Part shown: in pieces, positions 19,084 through 28,474 of the stretch
How positions within the stretch are numbered: position 1 is the first letter of the stretch
Layout: each line of letters starts with the position of its first letter
Assembly: GCA_019638285.1 (NCBI GenBank)
Contig: JAHBUB010000005.1
Span: forward strand, 1-64,000
DNA: 64,000 nt
DNA from: Cyclobacteriaceae bacterium
GTDB taxonomy: Bacteria; Bacteroidota; Bacteroidia; Cytophagales; Cyclobacteriaceae
Direction: 5' to 3'
The notes under the pieces: model-generated
Database searches by the model: none
What the model was told of the DNA's origin: nothing
What the model saw: only the letters and a program-made list of their open reading frames with translations
Program-made: the position numbers and the translations under genes

Positions 19084-19656
19084 ATGACTTTCCGCAATGC
19101 CATGCTGATTTGCCTTATAATGGAGTCGGGCCTTGCAGTTTTAGGAATTATTAATTACGGATGGAATGTAGAGGGACTTCAGGCTACCACACGATTTAGC
19201 GGTAGGTTTTCATTGTTGCTTTTCAGTATAATTTTTTTAGCTAACCGTCCTGCTGACATTTATTCTTGGCTTTCAAAAAGACCATTTCACATTTTTGCCC
19301 TAGCACATGGGATTCACCTTTTAGAGGTGTTAACTTTTCTCTACCTGTCAGATGTGCAGATAATACCTTATCGTCAGGCAGGTGGGTTTGTTGCCTACTT
19401 ACTTATTTTCTTAATGCCCCTTCTTGCTGACAGGCTCGAACAAGGAAGGCTTGACGAAAAGAAATTTAATATCATGAATATTATTTTTCAATATTTTGTT
19501 TGGGGCATTTTCTTTCTTACTTATTTACCTCGAGTAAGGGGATTGTTACCCATTGTGGGAGGAAGCTACTTCCAGAATGTAATACTACTGGGTTGGATTT
19601 CATTAATGCTGGGCATGAAGCTTCCAAGGGTATTGTTCAAGAGAAAGACGCGCTGA
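19084..19656 (+). CDS. Small polytopic membrane protein, unknown function
   Basis: A 190-residue protein with about six hydrophobic segments. The stretch TTRFSGRFSLLLFSIIFLANRP, then ALAHGIHLLEVLTFLYL, resembles in outline membrane domains with a conserved histidine between helices, such as ferric-reductase-like proteins, but only one convincing His (HGIHLL) is seen, so haem binding is not established. It follows the class V PLP gene by 6 bp and is probably co-transcribed with it. Confidence 0.75.
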   Translation: MTFRNAMLICLIMESGLAVLGIINYGWNVEGLQATTRFSGRFSLLLFSIIFLANRPADIYSWLSKRPFHIFALAHGIHLLEVLTFLYLSDVQIIPYRQAGGFVAYLLIFLMPLLADRLEQGRLDEKKFNIMNIIFQYFVWGIFFLTYLPRVRGLLPIVGGSYFQNVILLGWISLMLGMKLPRVLFKRKTR

Positions 19657-19738
19657 TTCCTATATTATTAGGATAGAATGCCCCCTACCTCCAAGATTCT
19701 AACCAACAACACCTAAATTTGAAGAAAAATAGAAGAAA

Positions 19739-20923
19739 GTGAAATTGTATCGAAACCTATCCGAAGCAGTGGTTACCACGCTTAAAACAATATTTGAGGA
19801 CAATAAGTACGCGGATAAGGTGATTGAAAAAACACTGAAACAAAACTCCAAATGGGGTGCCCGCGACAGGCGCTTTGTTGCTGAAACCACTTACGACATT
19901 GTGCGGTGGTACCGATACCTGATAGCTGTTTCCGATTCCAAAAATGATGATTATTGGAGCCTGCTGGGTACCTGGTTGATATGGAAAGAAATAACCCTGC
20001 CGGACTGGGATCAGTTTAAAAACATTAATACCAATTCCTTAAAGGGGAAGTTTAAAAAAGAATATCCTCTGCCTGTTAGAGAGTCGATACCAGATTGGCT
20101 CGATGAACTTGGAACTTCAGAACTTCCTTCCCGATGGGAAAAAGAAATAAAAAGCCTAAATCATGAAGCCGAAGTAGTATTAAGAGCAAATGCGCTAAAG
20201 GGTAACATTGATACTATTCAAAATCAATTGATGGAAGAAGGAATTGAAACTACTGTCAATTCGAAATTTCAAAATGCGTTGATCCTCAACAAAAGAATGA
20301 ATGTTTTTGGAAGTCAATCCTTCAAACAAGGATTATTTGAAGTACAGGATGCTGGCTCACAATTAATAGCTCCTTTTTTAAGAGTAGCGCCAGGCATGCG
20401 CGTAGTAGATGCTTGTGCAGGCGCTGGTGGAAAAACCCTGCACCTCTCTGCATTAATGCAAAACAAAGGACGTATAGTAGCCATGGATACCGAAGGCTGG
20501 AAACTGGATGAGCTTAGAAAAAGAGCAAAAAGAGCTGGAGCAAATAATATCGAAACCAAGGCGATTGAAAATTCTAAGACCATAAAACGTCAGGCCGAAT
20601 CGGCAGATCGGTTATTATTGGATGTACCTTGTTCAGGACTTGGTGTGTTGAAAAGGAACCCAGACGCAAAGTGGAAGCTATCTCCAGAATATATTTCTAA
20701 AGTTAAAATTTTGCAGCGGCAGATACTGTCCGATTATGCTACAATGGTAAAGCCAGGTGGCATGCTTGTCTATTCTACCTGTAGTATCCTACCCTCAGAA
20801 AATGAAGAGCAAGTCAAGCAATTTCTAAAGTCAAATATGTCTTTTGAACTCATTGATGAAAGCCATTGCTGGCCGTCTGATGGGTTTGACGGATTTTACA
20901 TGGCCCTGATAAAAAAGAAATAG
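19739..20923 (+). CDS. RNA (cytosine-C5)-methyltransferase, RsmB/NSUN type
   Basis: A 394-residue S-adenosylmethionine-dependent methyltransferase of the RsmB/RsmF/NSUN family, which makes 5-methylcytosine in rRNA or tRNA. The SAM-binding motif VVDACAGAGGKTLHL is near residues 222-236. The two catalytic cysteines lie in DVPCSGLG (~298-305) and YSTCSILPSEN (~343-353). The N-terminal 150 residues resemble the NusB-like domain of RsmB. The start is GTG at 19739; a TAAATTTG box at 19714-19721 fits a -7 element. Whether its target is 16S rRNA C967 cannot be told. Confidence 0.88.
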   Translation: MKLYRNLSEAVVTTLKTIFEDNKYADKVIEKTLKQNSKWGARDRRFVAETTYDIVRWYRYLIAVSDSKNDDYWSLLGTWLIWKEITLPDWDQFKNINTNSLKGKFKKEYPLPVRESIPDWLDELGTSELPSRWEKEIKSLNHEAEVVLRANALKGNIDTIQNQLMEEGIETTVNSKFQNALILNKRMNVFGSQSFKQGLFEVQDAGSQLIAPFLRVAPGMRVVDACAGAGGKTLHLSALMQNKGRIVAMDTEGWKLDELRKRAKRAGANNIETKAIENSKTIKRQAESADRLLLDVPCSGLGVLKRNPDAKWKLSPEYISKVKILQRQILSDYATMVKPGGMLVYSTCSILPSENEEQVKQFLKSNMSFELIDESHCWPSDGFDGFYMALIKKK

Positions 20924-20990
20924 TAATTTTACTTCTTGCCTTTGGTGCCCAATAAGGGCCCTTTTTACTTAAATCAAAACTTTCTTTCGT

Positions 20991-21734
20991 TTGAAGATCA
21001 TTCGCTCCATCTTTTTAAAAATTTACATTGCCTGGGTGCTCATCGTGTTTTCGGTGTTCATGATACTCTACCTTCCGGGTATTCTTATCCCGTTTGTTTT
21101 TGGAGATAGAGCGGCTGTGGTAGGTTATAAATTTTTGAAAATATGGTCATGGACTTTTAGCAAACTTAATTTCATTCCCTACCACATTTCAGGATTAGAA
21201 AATGTCGATAAAAAGAGGGCATACATTTATGTGAGTAATCATACCTCCTATCTGGATATCCCCGGTATTACACTCACAATACCGACCCAGTTCAGACCAT
21301 TGGCAAAGAAAGAACTTAAAAAAATTCCGGTATTTGGTTGGATTGCCCAATCCGCTTGCATAATTGTTGATAGATCCAGCAACGAAAGCAGGCGCAAAAG
21401 CATGGAACACCTGAAAGAAATTCTTGCCATGGGTATTTCCGTTTTAATTTTTCCTGAAGGCACCCAGAACAGAAGCGAAGAACGCTTGCAACCCTTTTAT
21501 GATGGCGCATTTAGAATTGCCATCGAAACCAAACAACCCGTTATCCCAATTGTAGTAATAAATGCCGGCAAACTGATGCCGCCCAATAAGATTCATATAG
21601 AACCGGGTACTATCAAAGTGATTGTTGGAAAGGAAATATCCACAAGCGACCTGACTTTAAAGGAAACTACATCACTGAAACAAAAAGTATTCGAAACTAT
21701 GGACATTATGATTTTAGAAAATCAGCAACCTTAA
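20991..21734 (+). CDS. 1-acyl-sn-glycerol-3-phosphate acyltransferase (PlsC-like), second copy
   Basis: A 247-residue PlsC homologue for phosphatidic acid synthesis. It shows the catalytic NHTSYLD (H-x4-D), the FPEGTQNRSEE motif near residue 157, and an N-terminal membrane anchor. FPEGT is the classical form, whereas the copy at 4578-5324 has FIEGG. The start is TTG at 20991; no ATG fits before the anchor helix. It is followed after 4 bp by a small membrane protein gene. Confidence 0.88.
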   Translation: MKIIRSIFLKIYIAWVLIVFSVFMILYLPGILIPFVFGDRAAVVGYKFLKIWSWTFSKLNFIPYHISGLENVDKKRAYIYVSNHTSYLDIPGITLTIPTQFRPLAKKELKKIPVFGWIAQSACIIVDRSSNESRRKSMEHLKEILAMGISVLIFPEGTQNRSEERLQPFYDGAFRIAIETKQPVIPIVVINAGKLMPPNKIHIEPGTIKVIVGKEISTSDLTLKETTSLKQKVFETMDIMILENQQP

Positions 21735-21738
21735 AGAA

Positions 21739-22245
21739 ATGACTCGAAAAATTAAATCGAAAGAGTATTTTAGAACCCTCAACATTATTTATTTCACACA
21801 ACTAGGTGCGATGATCGTGTTGGCAATCATTGCTTATTATCTCATTCAGCAAGGAAGGTTAGGTCCAGAAAACAATACTCTTGCGGTAAGTTTTCAAAAA
21901 ATTATCATGGTTGTTATCCCGCTGAGTTTTGCGACCGGCTATATTCTGTTCAAAATTTTTCTTAGAGGTATAAGTCCAACAGCTCCGCTGACTCACAAAA
22001 TGAAGAAGTACTTTAGTGCCAATCTCATCAGATCAGCATTTTTAGAAATTCCGGGACTCTTTATTTCTGTAGCTGCCTTAATTACAGCCAATCTTCTGTT
22101 TCTGGTAATCGTCCCTCCTATCCTGATACTCTTCATCCTATTCAGGCCAACCAGATCAGTAATTGCCCAGGAGCTCAATCTTTCCATGGCCGAAAGAGCA
22201 AAATTGGAAGACCCTGAAGCAGTAATTTCAGAATCCATCGAATAA
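21739..22245 (+). CDS. Membrane protein, unknown function
   Basis: A 168-residue protein with about four transmembrane helices (residues ~12-35, 48-70, 93-116, 118-135) and a charged C-terminus. I do not recognise the family. It starts 4 bp after the PlsC-like gene, so a link with membrane lipids is an inference from position only. Confidence 0.72.
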   Translation: MTRKIKSKEYFRTLNIIYFTQLGAMIVLAIIAYYLIQQGRLGPENNTLAVSFQKIIMVVIPLSFATGYILFKIFLRGISPTAPLTHKMKKYFSANLIRSAFLEIPGLFISVAALITANLLFLVIVPPILILFILFRPTRSVIAQELNLSMAERAKLEDPEAVISESIE

Positions 22246-22313
22246 CCTACATCTGAATTTTTTTTCGGCAATCGTTATTTCGTAGTTTTCAAGATAGAAC
22301 TCAATACTGAGCC

Positions 22314-22688
22314 GTGAAAGCAGCATTTTTGGTTTTTTTAGGGGGTGGAATTGGTAGCATGTTCCGTTATTCCATTAGTAAATGGATTGGCACCCTGCAT
22401 ACCCATTACTTTCCATTTGGAACCTTGGTGATAAATATCCTTGCTTGTCTCGCATTGGGAGTAATTCTGGGCTTGGCTGATGCCCGTCAGCTCATGTCTC
22501 CATCCTCAAAAATCTTTTGGGCCGTTGGATTCTGTGGTGGTTTTAGCACTTTCTCAACCTTTAGCGGAGAGACCTTATCACTCATTCAAAGTGGTTTTAC
22601 CGGAAGCAGCATTGTCTATATTTCATCAAGCCTTATACTCTGTATTACGGCCACCTTGCTGGGTTTATACCTCGGACAAGGTACCTAA
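22314..22688 (+). CDS. crcB: Fluoride efflux channel CrcB
   Basis: A 124-residue four-helix Fluc/CrcB channel that lowers cytoplasmic fluoride. The signature GGFSTFSTFSGE (residues ~79-90) and GGGIGSMFRY near the N-terminus are the conserved channel elements. The start is GTG at 22314. The 68-bp upstream gap is too short for a fluoride riboswitch plus promoter. Confidence 0.92.
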   Translation: MKAAFLVFLGGGIGSMFRYSISKWIGTLHTHYFPFGTLVINILACLALGVILGLADARQLMSPSSKIFWAVGFCGGFSTFSTFSGETLSLIQSGFTGSSIVYISSSLILCITATLLGLYLGQGT

Positions 22689-22796
22689 AGCCTCTTACCT
22701 GCCATTTTTCGGGCAAATTCTACTCAAAATTAGTAAACCCTACACCTTATGTGATAATTTAAGTATTTGTTGTAAGTTGCTATACTATAACAAGTT

Positions 22797-23264
22797 ATGA
22801 GACCCTATTTTATCGCCCTGTTGGTTGCGAGCTTCCCATGCTTCAGTTATGCTCAGTTTGATACACCGAGTGTTCCAAACGTTATTGGTTTTGAACTTTC
22901 GTTAAAAAATTCTTTGATCACTATCTCCATTGGGGAACCAATGATCAATACGTTTACCTCTTCCTCCTCTGTAATTACTCAAGGATATTTACAACCTATC
23001 CTAAATGCACCTTGCCAGGGAACAGCATTTACCTACTATCCCAACCCAGCCAAAGATCACCTGACTATTGAAGCCTTAGGTTGTGATGAACAAATAGCTT
23101 CTGTACAAATCATTGATTTATGGGGAAGGGTAATAGACACCGTCTCTCCCAAAGAAGATAACCGAATTGAATTAGACAAATTAAGTCAGGGATTGTATGT
23201 GTTCAAAGTCTTCCTAAAAGGGGGGACATTCGGAAGTTTTAGTGCCATAAAAATTCCTGATTGA
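22797..23264 (+). CDS. Small secreted protein with type IX secretion sorting domain
   Basis: A 155-residue protein with an N-terminal signal peptide (residues 1-19, ending SYA). The C-terminal ~80 residues form a type A T9SS sorting domain: YYPNPAKDHLTIEA (~78-91), IIDLWGRVIDT and LSQGLYVFKVFL near the end. The mature non-sorting part is only about 55 residues and contains a long Thr/Ser stretch. T9SS carries such cargo across the outer membrane of Bacteroidota. The next gene starts 3 bp after its stop, so the two are almost certainly co-expressed. Confidence 0.87.
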   Translation: MRPYFIALLVASFPCFSYAQFDTPSVPNVIGFELSLKNSLITISIGEPMINTFTSSSSVITQGYLQPILNAPCQGTAFTYYPNPAKDHLTIEALGCDEQIASVQIIDLWGRVIDTVSPKEDNRIELDKLSQGLYVFKVFLKGGTFGSFSAIKIPD

Positions 23265-23267
23265 GCT

Positions 23268-24863
23268 ATGAAAACGATCCTTACACTCTGCATAGCCTTT
23301 GTCTTCTGTTTAAGTCATTATGCCGTAGCGCAAGGGCCTCAAGGAATTAATTATCAAGGTGTAGCCAGGAGTATGGATGGTCAACCTCTCTCCTTCAAAG
23401 AGATTTCTATTCGTATTAGCATTTTAAATGGATCTGAGAATGGGGAAATCGAATACGAAGAAATTCACGAAATAAAAACCAACTCCTTCGGACTCTTCAC
23501 GCTTGTGATCGGACAGGGAAAGCCTGGTAGTTCCCTATTTAACTTTATTAACTGGACGTCCGGAAAAAAATGGCTTCAGATAGAGATGGATGAAAATGGA
23601 GGTCGCAACTTTAAATTGATGGGCAGCCAGCAACTGATGAGCGTCCCTTATGCCCTATATGCCGAAAGGGCCGGAAATGGATATCAGGCAGGTCACGGAA
23701 TTGCCATCAACAACAACCTGATCACCAACCTTGGTGATGAGGATAAAGATGCCACCAATGAATTAATAAGCTCTGTAACATTCGGGCCAGATAATAAATT
23801 GCGCATTACCGATGCAGGAGGCACTAAAGAGGCTGATCTCAGTAGTCTGATGGGTGCCGCTCAGAACTTGAGCAATGTGCTTTCAAATGGCAACAATGCC
23901 GGCAACTCAATCATTACCAACCTTGGCAATCCGATAAATGCCTCAGATGCAGTAACCAAACTTTACGTTGACAATCTTGATTCATCTGATGGGGACAAAA
24001 GTGCAACCAATGAGATTCAAACATTAAGCAAAACGGGTAACAACATTTCGCTAAGCACAGGAGGTGGGTCGGTGGTATTAAATGACGACAGTCCAACCAA
24101 TGAATTACAAACCCTTTCAACACAAACAGTAGATGTCAATACGCGGAGTTTAACTTTAAGTAATGGCAATACTCTTCATGTAGACATTCAAGATGCAGAT
24201 GCCAGTAACATCAATGAGGCACAAACCATTTCCAGGACTGGAAGCACTGTAACTTTAACTCAGGCCAATGGTGCAGGAGGTGGATCCTTTTCAATCAATG
24301 ATGGGGATACAGATGCAACTAATGAATTACAAAATCTAAATCAGGTATTGGCGAAAGGAAGCGATGCCGGGGGAAATAAAATAAACAACCTTGCTAATCC
24401 CACCAATGCACAAGATGCGACAACCAGGAGTTATGTAGATGCAGCAGACAACGCTTTGTCAGCAAGAATCTCGAACACTTATGCATTTAAAGTCACATAC
24501 AACCACACGCACAACACCATGGGTGCCACGGAGGTGGTGACTATCACAGCCGAAGACCTTGACGATTTTTTTCTGATCTCAGGAAATGCTTTTACTGCTC
24601 CTGAAAAAGGGATTTACCAGTTTACCGTTTCTGGCACATCACCCCTAGGAGGTATAGCAATGCAAATAAGAGTTACCCCCCTTGTGGGGCCACCTCAATT
24701 TGTTGACATAAAAAGACAAATCGGATATCCAAGTGCCAGCACCATCAACTACTATGACAGTACCATCCTTAAACTGAATGCAAGTGATGTTGTAGAACTT
24801 ATTGTTACAGGCGGTGCTGCCAATGAAATCGTGACTGGGGTATTCTTTGGCTTTAAACTATAG
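23268..24863 (+). CDS. Exported repeat protein with C1q-like C-terminus
   Basis: A 531-residue exported protein. The signal peptide is residues 1-21. Residues ~25-135 form a domain common in Bacteroidota surface proteins (GINYQGVARSMDGQPL to SVPYALYAE). Residues ~200-391 contain two tail-fibre-like repeats (200-234 and 357-391), each with a NL-x-x-V-L...AG...I-x-NL-x-NP-x-NA-x-DA-x-T...YVD pattern, with shorter TNELQ-type repeats between. Residues ~405-531 resemble a C1q/TNF-like beta sandwich (FTAPEKGIYQFTVSG). No T9SS sorting domain is seen in this protein itself. An adhesin or matrix role is inferred. Confidence 0.85.
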   Translation: MKTILTLCIAFVFCLSHYAVAQGPQGINYQGVARSMDGQPLSFKEISIRISILNGSENGEIEYEEIHEIKTNSFGLFTLVIGQGKPGSSLFNFINWTSGKKWLQIEMDENGGRNFKLMGSQQLMSVPYALYAERAGNGYQAGHGIAINNNLITNLGDEDKDATNELISSVTFGPDNKLRITDAGGTKEADLSSLMGAAQNLSNVLSNGNNAGNSIITNLGNPINASDAVTKLYVDNLDSSDGDKSATNEIQTLSKTGNNISLSTGGGSVVLNDDSPTNELQTLSTQTVDVNTRSLTLSNGNTLHVDIQDADASNINEAQTISRTGSTVTLTQANGAGGGSFSINDGDTDATNELQNLNQVLAKGSDAGGNKINNLANPTNAQDATTRSYVDAADNALSARISNTYAFKVTYNHTHNTMGATEVVTITAEDLDDFFLISGNAFTAPEKGIYQFTVSGTSPLGGIAMQIRVTPLVGPPQFVDIKRQIGYPSASTINYYDSTILKLNASDVVELIVTGGAANEIVTGVFFGFKL

Positions 24864-25488
24864 GAACAAATACCACTTTCTTTGTTTCAAAAAATTCTTC
24901 TTCAAAAAAATCAGTAAGCGCGAACAATTGATAGGGTCTTTTGAGTTCATCCATCTCCTCATCAAGATCGCCACCCTTTAAATACAAAATTCCATTGTCC
25001 ATGTCATGGATAGACACCTTACTGATTTTGTTATTAACCCAAAAATAAAATTCTTTCATCCGTGTTACCGCCCTACTCACCACAAAGTCATACTTTTTAT
25101 TCTTTATCTCCTCCGCTCTTATCTTTTCGCCAACCACATTTTTAAGACCCAGTGATTTTGATACTTCATTCACCACAGTGATTTTTTTACCAATTGAATC
25201 CACCAGATGAAAATGGGTTTCTGGAAATAATATCGCCAATGGAATACCCGGAAAGCCGCCTCCTGTTCCTACGTCCAATATATTAGCCATGGGCTTGAAA
25301 GAAATTACCTTCGCAATAGCCAGAGAATGTAATATGTGATTGGTGTATAAATTGTCCATGTCTTTACGTGACACTACATTGATTTTTTCATTCCATTCCC
25401 TGTAGAGAGGTCCAAGCCAGTCAAACTGATCGATCTGAGTGGCCGTTAATTCGGGAAAGTATTTTAATAATAAAGATGTGTCTTGCAA
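24853..25488 (-). CDS. rsmG: 16S rRNA (guanine-N7)-methyltransferase RsmG
   Basis: A 211-residue RsmG (GidB) that methylates G527 of 16S rRNA at N7. The SAM-binding LDVGTGGGFPGIPLAI is at residues ~70-85, followed by VDSIGKKI, and the N-terminal FDWLGPLYREWNEKINVVSRKD is characteristic. Its stop overlaps the end of the convergent repeat-protein gene by 11 bp. Loss of this gene in other bacteria gives low-level streptomycin resistance. Confidence 0.95.
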   Translation of the reverse strand: MQDTSLLLKYFPELTATQIDQFDWLGPLYREWNEKINVVSRKDMDNLYTNHILHSLAIAKVISFKPMANILDVGTGGGFPGIPLAILFPETHFHLVDSIGKKITVVNEVSKSLGLKNVVGEKIRAEEIKNKKYDFVVSRAVTRMKEFYFWVNNKISKVSIHDMDNGILYLKGGDLDEEMDELKRPYQLFALTDFFEEEFFETKKVVFVPIV

Positions 25489-25537
25489 TTCGATTCGATT
25501 TAAACGTTATTTCTATGGCCAAAAATAGAGTGAACCC

Positions 25538-26647
25538 ATGACAAAACTACCAATTCTAATTGTGCTTGCACTGCTTATCGGGTGCCAAACCAAGCAAGAA
25601 CAAAAATCAGAGACAGATCCACTGACTACAAAAATAGATTCTGTATTTAGCGCCCTACCTGATTTTAGTGGTGTAGTGCTTTTCGCCAATAACGGTGAAC
25701 CTATATATTATAAGGCGTTTGGTGTAAGAAGTTACGAAACCAATGTGCCCATCGAGCTTACCGATATTTTTGAACTGGCCTCTGTTTCCAAACAGTTTAC
25801 AGCCATGACCATCATGATGTTAAAACAAGAGGGGAAACTAGACTATGATGACCCCATAGAAAAGTACCTGCCCGGCTTGCCTTATCAGGGTATTACCATT
25901 AGGCATTTGCTCACACATACCTCCGGATTACCCGACTATCAAGCAGTGATGGATGAACATTGGGACAAAAGCAAAGTCGCCAGCAATCCAGACATTCTTG
26001 AGTATCTAAAAAAGTACAACCCTCCAAAGAAGTTTGAGCCGGGTGAAAAATATGAATACAGCAACACAGGCTATGTGTTTTTGGCGAGTATAACAGAAGC
26101 CGTTTCCGGAAAAGACTTTGTGGAGTTTTGTAATGAAAGGATATTTGAGCCACTGCAAATGACCTCCACTGCCATACGAAGTAATGATCAAAAAAATGAA
26201 CTTTCGAATCTTGCCTATGGACACATTTATGTGGACGATAAAGAAAGATTTATCAGGGCCGATTCATTTCCATCTTCAAATTATACTATTTGGTTAGGGG
26301 CCAGAAAAGGGCCAGGCAGAGTAAGTTCAACTGCAATGGATCTCTTAAAGTGGGACAATGCATTGTATACCAATCAACTGGTATCTCAGAAAACACTAGC
26401 TGAAGCATTTACACCCGCCACACTTAATGATGGCTCGAAATCCAACTATGGCTTTGGATGGGAAGTTATCCCTGAGTCACCCGCTGGTAAAGTGGTTTGG
26501 CACAATGGAGACAATCCCGGATATAAAACCATAATAGTCCGATATCTCGATGCCGGAAAGACTTTGATTATGCTGAACAACAACTATCATTCACAGTTTG
26601 AGAGTGCAAGAGAAGCGGTTGATCAAATAGTTGCAAGAGCGATATAA
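25538..26647 (+). CDS. Serine hydrolase lipoprotein, class C beta-lactamase family
   Basis: A 369-residue penicillin-binding-protein/beta-lactamase-fold serine hydrolase. The N-terminus has a lipobox (LLIGC, Cys16), so it is probably a membrane-anchored lipoprotein. Active-site elements are Ser82-x-x-Lys85 in ASVSK, the Tyr in EYSNTGY and HNG in VVWHNGDNPGY replacing the KTG box. The family includes peptidases, esterases and D-aminopeptidases; true antibiotic resistance is unlikely. Homologues lie at 33248-34492 and 59700-60953. Confidence 0.87.
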   Translation: MTKLPILIVLALLIGCQTKQEQKSETDPLTTKIDSVFSALPDFSGVVLFANNGEPIYYKAFGVRSYETNVPIELTDIFELASVSKQFTAMTIMMLKQEGKLDYDDPIEKYLPGLPYQGITIRHLLTHTSGLPDYQAVMDEHWDKSKVASNPDILEYLKKYNPPKKFEPGEKYEYSNTGYVFLASITEAVSGKDFVEFCNERIFEPLQMTSTAIRSNDQKNELSNLAYGHIYVDDKERFIRADSFPSSNYTIWLGARKGPGRVSSTAMDLLKWDNALYTNQLVSQKTLAEAFTPATLNDGSKSNYGFGWEVIPESPAGKVVWHNGDNPGYKTIIVRYLDAGKTLIMLNNNYHSQFESAREAVDQIVARAI

Positions 26648-26727
26648 GGAAAAACCGGGGAAATTCTTTCTGGCCAGTGCCTGCAACCCTTAGAGTGGGT
26701 ATTGGATGAGGAAGACAATAAAAAAAA

Positions 26728-27339
26728 CTAAATGTGTTCCTTTTTATTTTTGATTAAATCGTACATTAACTCTCTGGCACGGTGTAACTGGGCTTTTACT
26801 GTACCCAAAGGAGCATCCAACTCCTTCGCAATCTCCTCATAGGAGAGTTCGTTAAAATATCTTAACCGCACCAGCTTTTGATATTTTGCCGGTAGCATAT
26901 TGACAAATAGTTGAATCAATTCTTCCTTTTGTGCTTTAATGGCTTCTTCCTGAGGATTGCGACTACCGTCTTCCACTTCAATTGAAACCGACTGACCATC
27001 ATCGTCTGTGTAAGTATTGGTAATGCTCAGGGTATTTATTCTTTTCTTTCTAATAAAATCAATGGTATTGTTAGTGGCGATCCTGAACAACCAAGTACTA
27101 AAGGTGAAATCTTTTTTAAACCGATGAAGGCTCTTAAATGCTTTTGCAAAGGACTCAATAGTAAGATCTTCCGAATCATCCACATTCCGCACCATTTTCA
27201 ATATCATGTGATATACAGGTCGTTTGTACCTAGCCAAAAGCTTAGCATACGCCTGCTCATCACCATCCACAGCCATATCAATCAGCTTAAAATCCTCTAG
27301 CGCCTTCTTTGAAAATCTGCTGTTCAGGTCTTCTTCCAT
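26728..27339 (-). CDS. ECF-type RNA polymerase sigma factor
   Basis: A 203-residue sigma-70 family factor of the RpoE-like ECF group. Region 2 reads AKLLARYKRPVYHMILKMVRN...DLTIESFAKAFKSL...FSTWLFRIATN, and region 4 is KLVRLRYFNELSYEEIAKELDAPLGTVKAQLHRARELM. There is no anti-sigma gene next to it; instead its start lies inside the end of a glycosyltransferase gene (16-bp overlap), so the two are co-expressed. Its regulon is not deducible. Confidence 0.92.
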   Translation of the reverse strand: MEEDLNSRFSKKALEDFKLIDMAVDGDEQAYAKLLARYKRPVYHMILKMVRNVDDSEDLTIESFAKAFKSLHRFKKDFTFSTWLFRIATNNTIDFIRKKRINTLSITNTYTDDDGQSVSIEVEDGSRNPQEEAIKAQKEELIQLFVNMLPAKYQKLVRLRYFNELSYEEIAKELDAPLGTVKAQLHRARELMYDLIKNKKEHI

Positions 27340-28430
27340 CTAACTTTATTAGTGAGTAACGCCACGAGGCCGATGACAAGATAATAAATGCTAAAAATAA
27401 AATCTAAAAAGAGTACTTTCCATGCTTCAAACGCATCCCCCAACTTGCGCGAGGCAGTGTAAGCCAACACAACAAGCAATATCAAGCGCAGCGAAATTGC
27501 ACCCAGCGAAACATAAATCATGGACGAATACAATAGCGTAGGGATAACCAACAACCAAAACCCAATCAATGTAAAATTAAATACACCCAATCTCCATTTA
27601 TCAGCTGCTTTGTAATGTTTTCCCGCAGTCATATGTCTTACTTTCTGATAGTAATAATTTCCCCATGTAGTTTTTGGTTTAGAATAAACAATGGAGTCTG
27701 CTCCCATGCATAGCTTCGTGTTGTTATGATTGCTCACTTCATTGACAAACAAATCGTCATCACCTCCTGTTACTGACAGATGAGATCTAAATCCCTTGTT
27801 GTTCAAGAAAACATTTTTTCTATAGGCAAGGTTTCTTCCCACGCCCATATACGGTTTTCCCAACATCGCCATTCCCATGTAGTGGATAGCAGCCGTCAGG
27901 CCCTCATAACGAATAAAGGAGTTTAGTAGACCCGAAGATTTGATATAGGGTGAGTAACCAAGAACAACATCCGTATCCCCTGAAAACTGACTGCTCATTT
28001 CTTTAATCCATTGGGTGCTCCGTGGGTAACAATCTGCATCCGTAAGCAATATCCATTCATTTTTAGCAGCCTTTATCCCCAGTGTAAGCGCAAATTTCTT
28101 GCCATTAACATGTTCTGGCTTATACTTTACGGACACCATTCGAAGCCTGTTATCTAGTGCTGACGCTTCCTGCAGGTAGTCAAAGCTGTCATCGTTGCTC
28201 CTGTCCTCCACCACAATGAGTTCAAAATTATCGTAGTCTTGTTGAAGTAAGGTGGGAATCAATTCGCGCAGATTTTGTTCTTCATCATGTGCGCATACAA
28301 CCACCGACACCGGAGCTGACAATTGTTCCTTTTTGTCACTCTTTCTTTTCACAAATGCGCTAAGATACATCGCCAGATACACTACCTGTATAGCGGAAAA
28401 AGCCAGAAAAATCAATTCAAGAAAGTGCAA
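27324..28430 (-). CDS. Family 2 glycosyltransferase, membrane-bound
   Basis: A 368-residue GT-A glycosyltransferase. The N-terminus is a membrane helix, then VVVCAHDEEQNL (~43-54), VVEDRSNDD, the nucleotide-sugar/metal motif LLTDADCYPRS (~131-141) and a later GGDDDLF. Two to three C-terminal helices complete a processive-synthase-like topology, as in poly-GlcNAc or hyaluronan synthases, although the QxxRW box is not clearly seen. Export of an envelope polysaccharide is inferred. The sigma factor gene overlaps its 3' end by 16 bp. Confidence 0.87.
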   Translation of the reverse strand: MHFLELIFLAFSAIQVVYLAMYLSAFVKRKSDKKEQLSAPVSVVVCAHDEEQNLRELIPTLLQQDYDNFELIVVEDRSNDDSFDYLQEASALDNRLRMVSVKYKPEHVNGKKFALTLGIKAAKNEWILLTDADCYPRSTQWIKEMSSQFSGDTDVVLGYSPYIKSSGLLNSFIRYEGLTAAIHYMGMAMLGKPYMGVGRNLAYRKNVFLNNKGFRSHLSVTGGDDDLFVNEVSNHNNTKLCMGADSIVYSKPKTTWGNYYYQKVRHMTAGKHYKAADKWRLGVFNFTLIGFWLLVIPTLLYSSMIYVSLGAISLRLILLVVLAYTASRKLGDAFEAWKVLFLDFIFSIYYLVIGLVALLTNKVRWKKT

Positions 28431-28474
28431 GTGTCCCTAATATTTTAAAGGGCTCAAATATACAGTACTAAACA

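Noticed and set aside
22246-22313. Fluoride riboswitch upstream of crcB
   Set aside because: The 68-bp gap shows no pseudoknot-like conserved core and has too little room for a promoter and aptamer.
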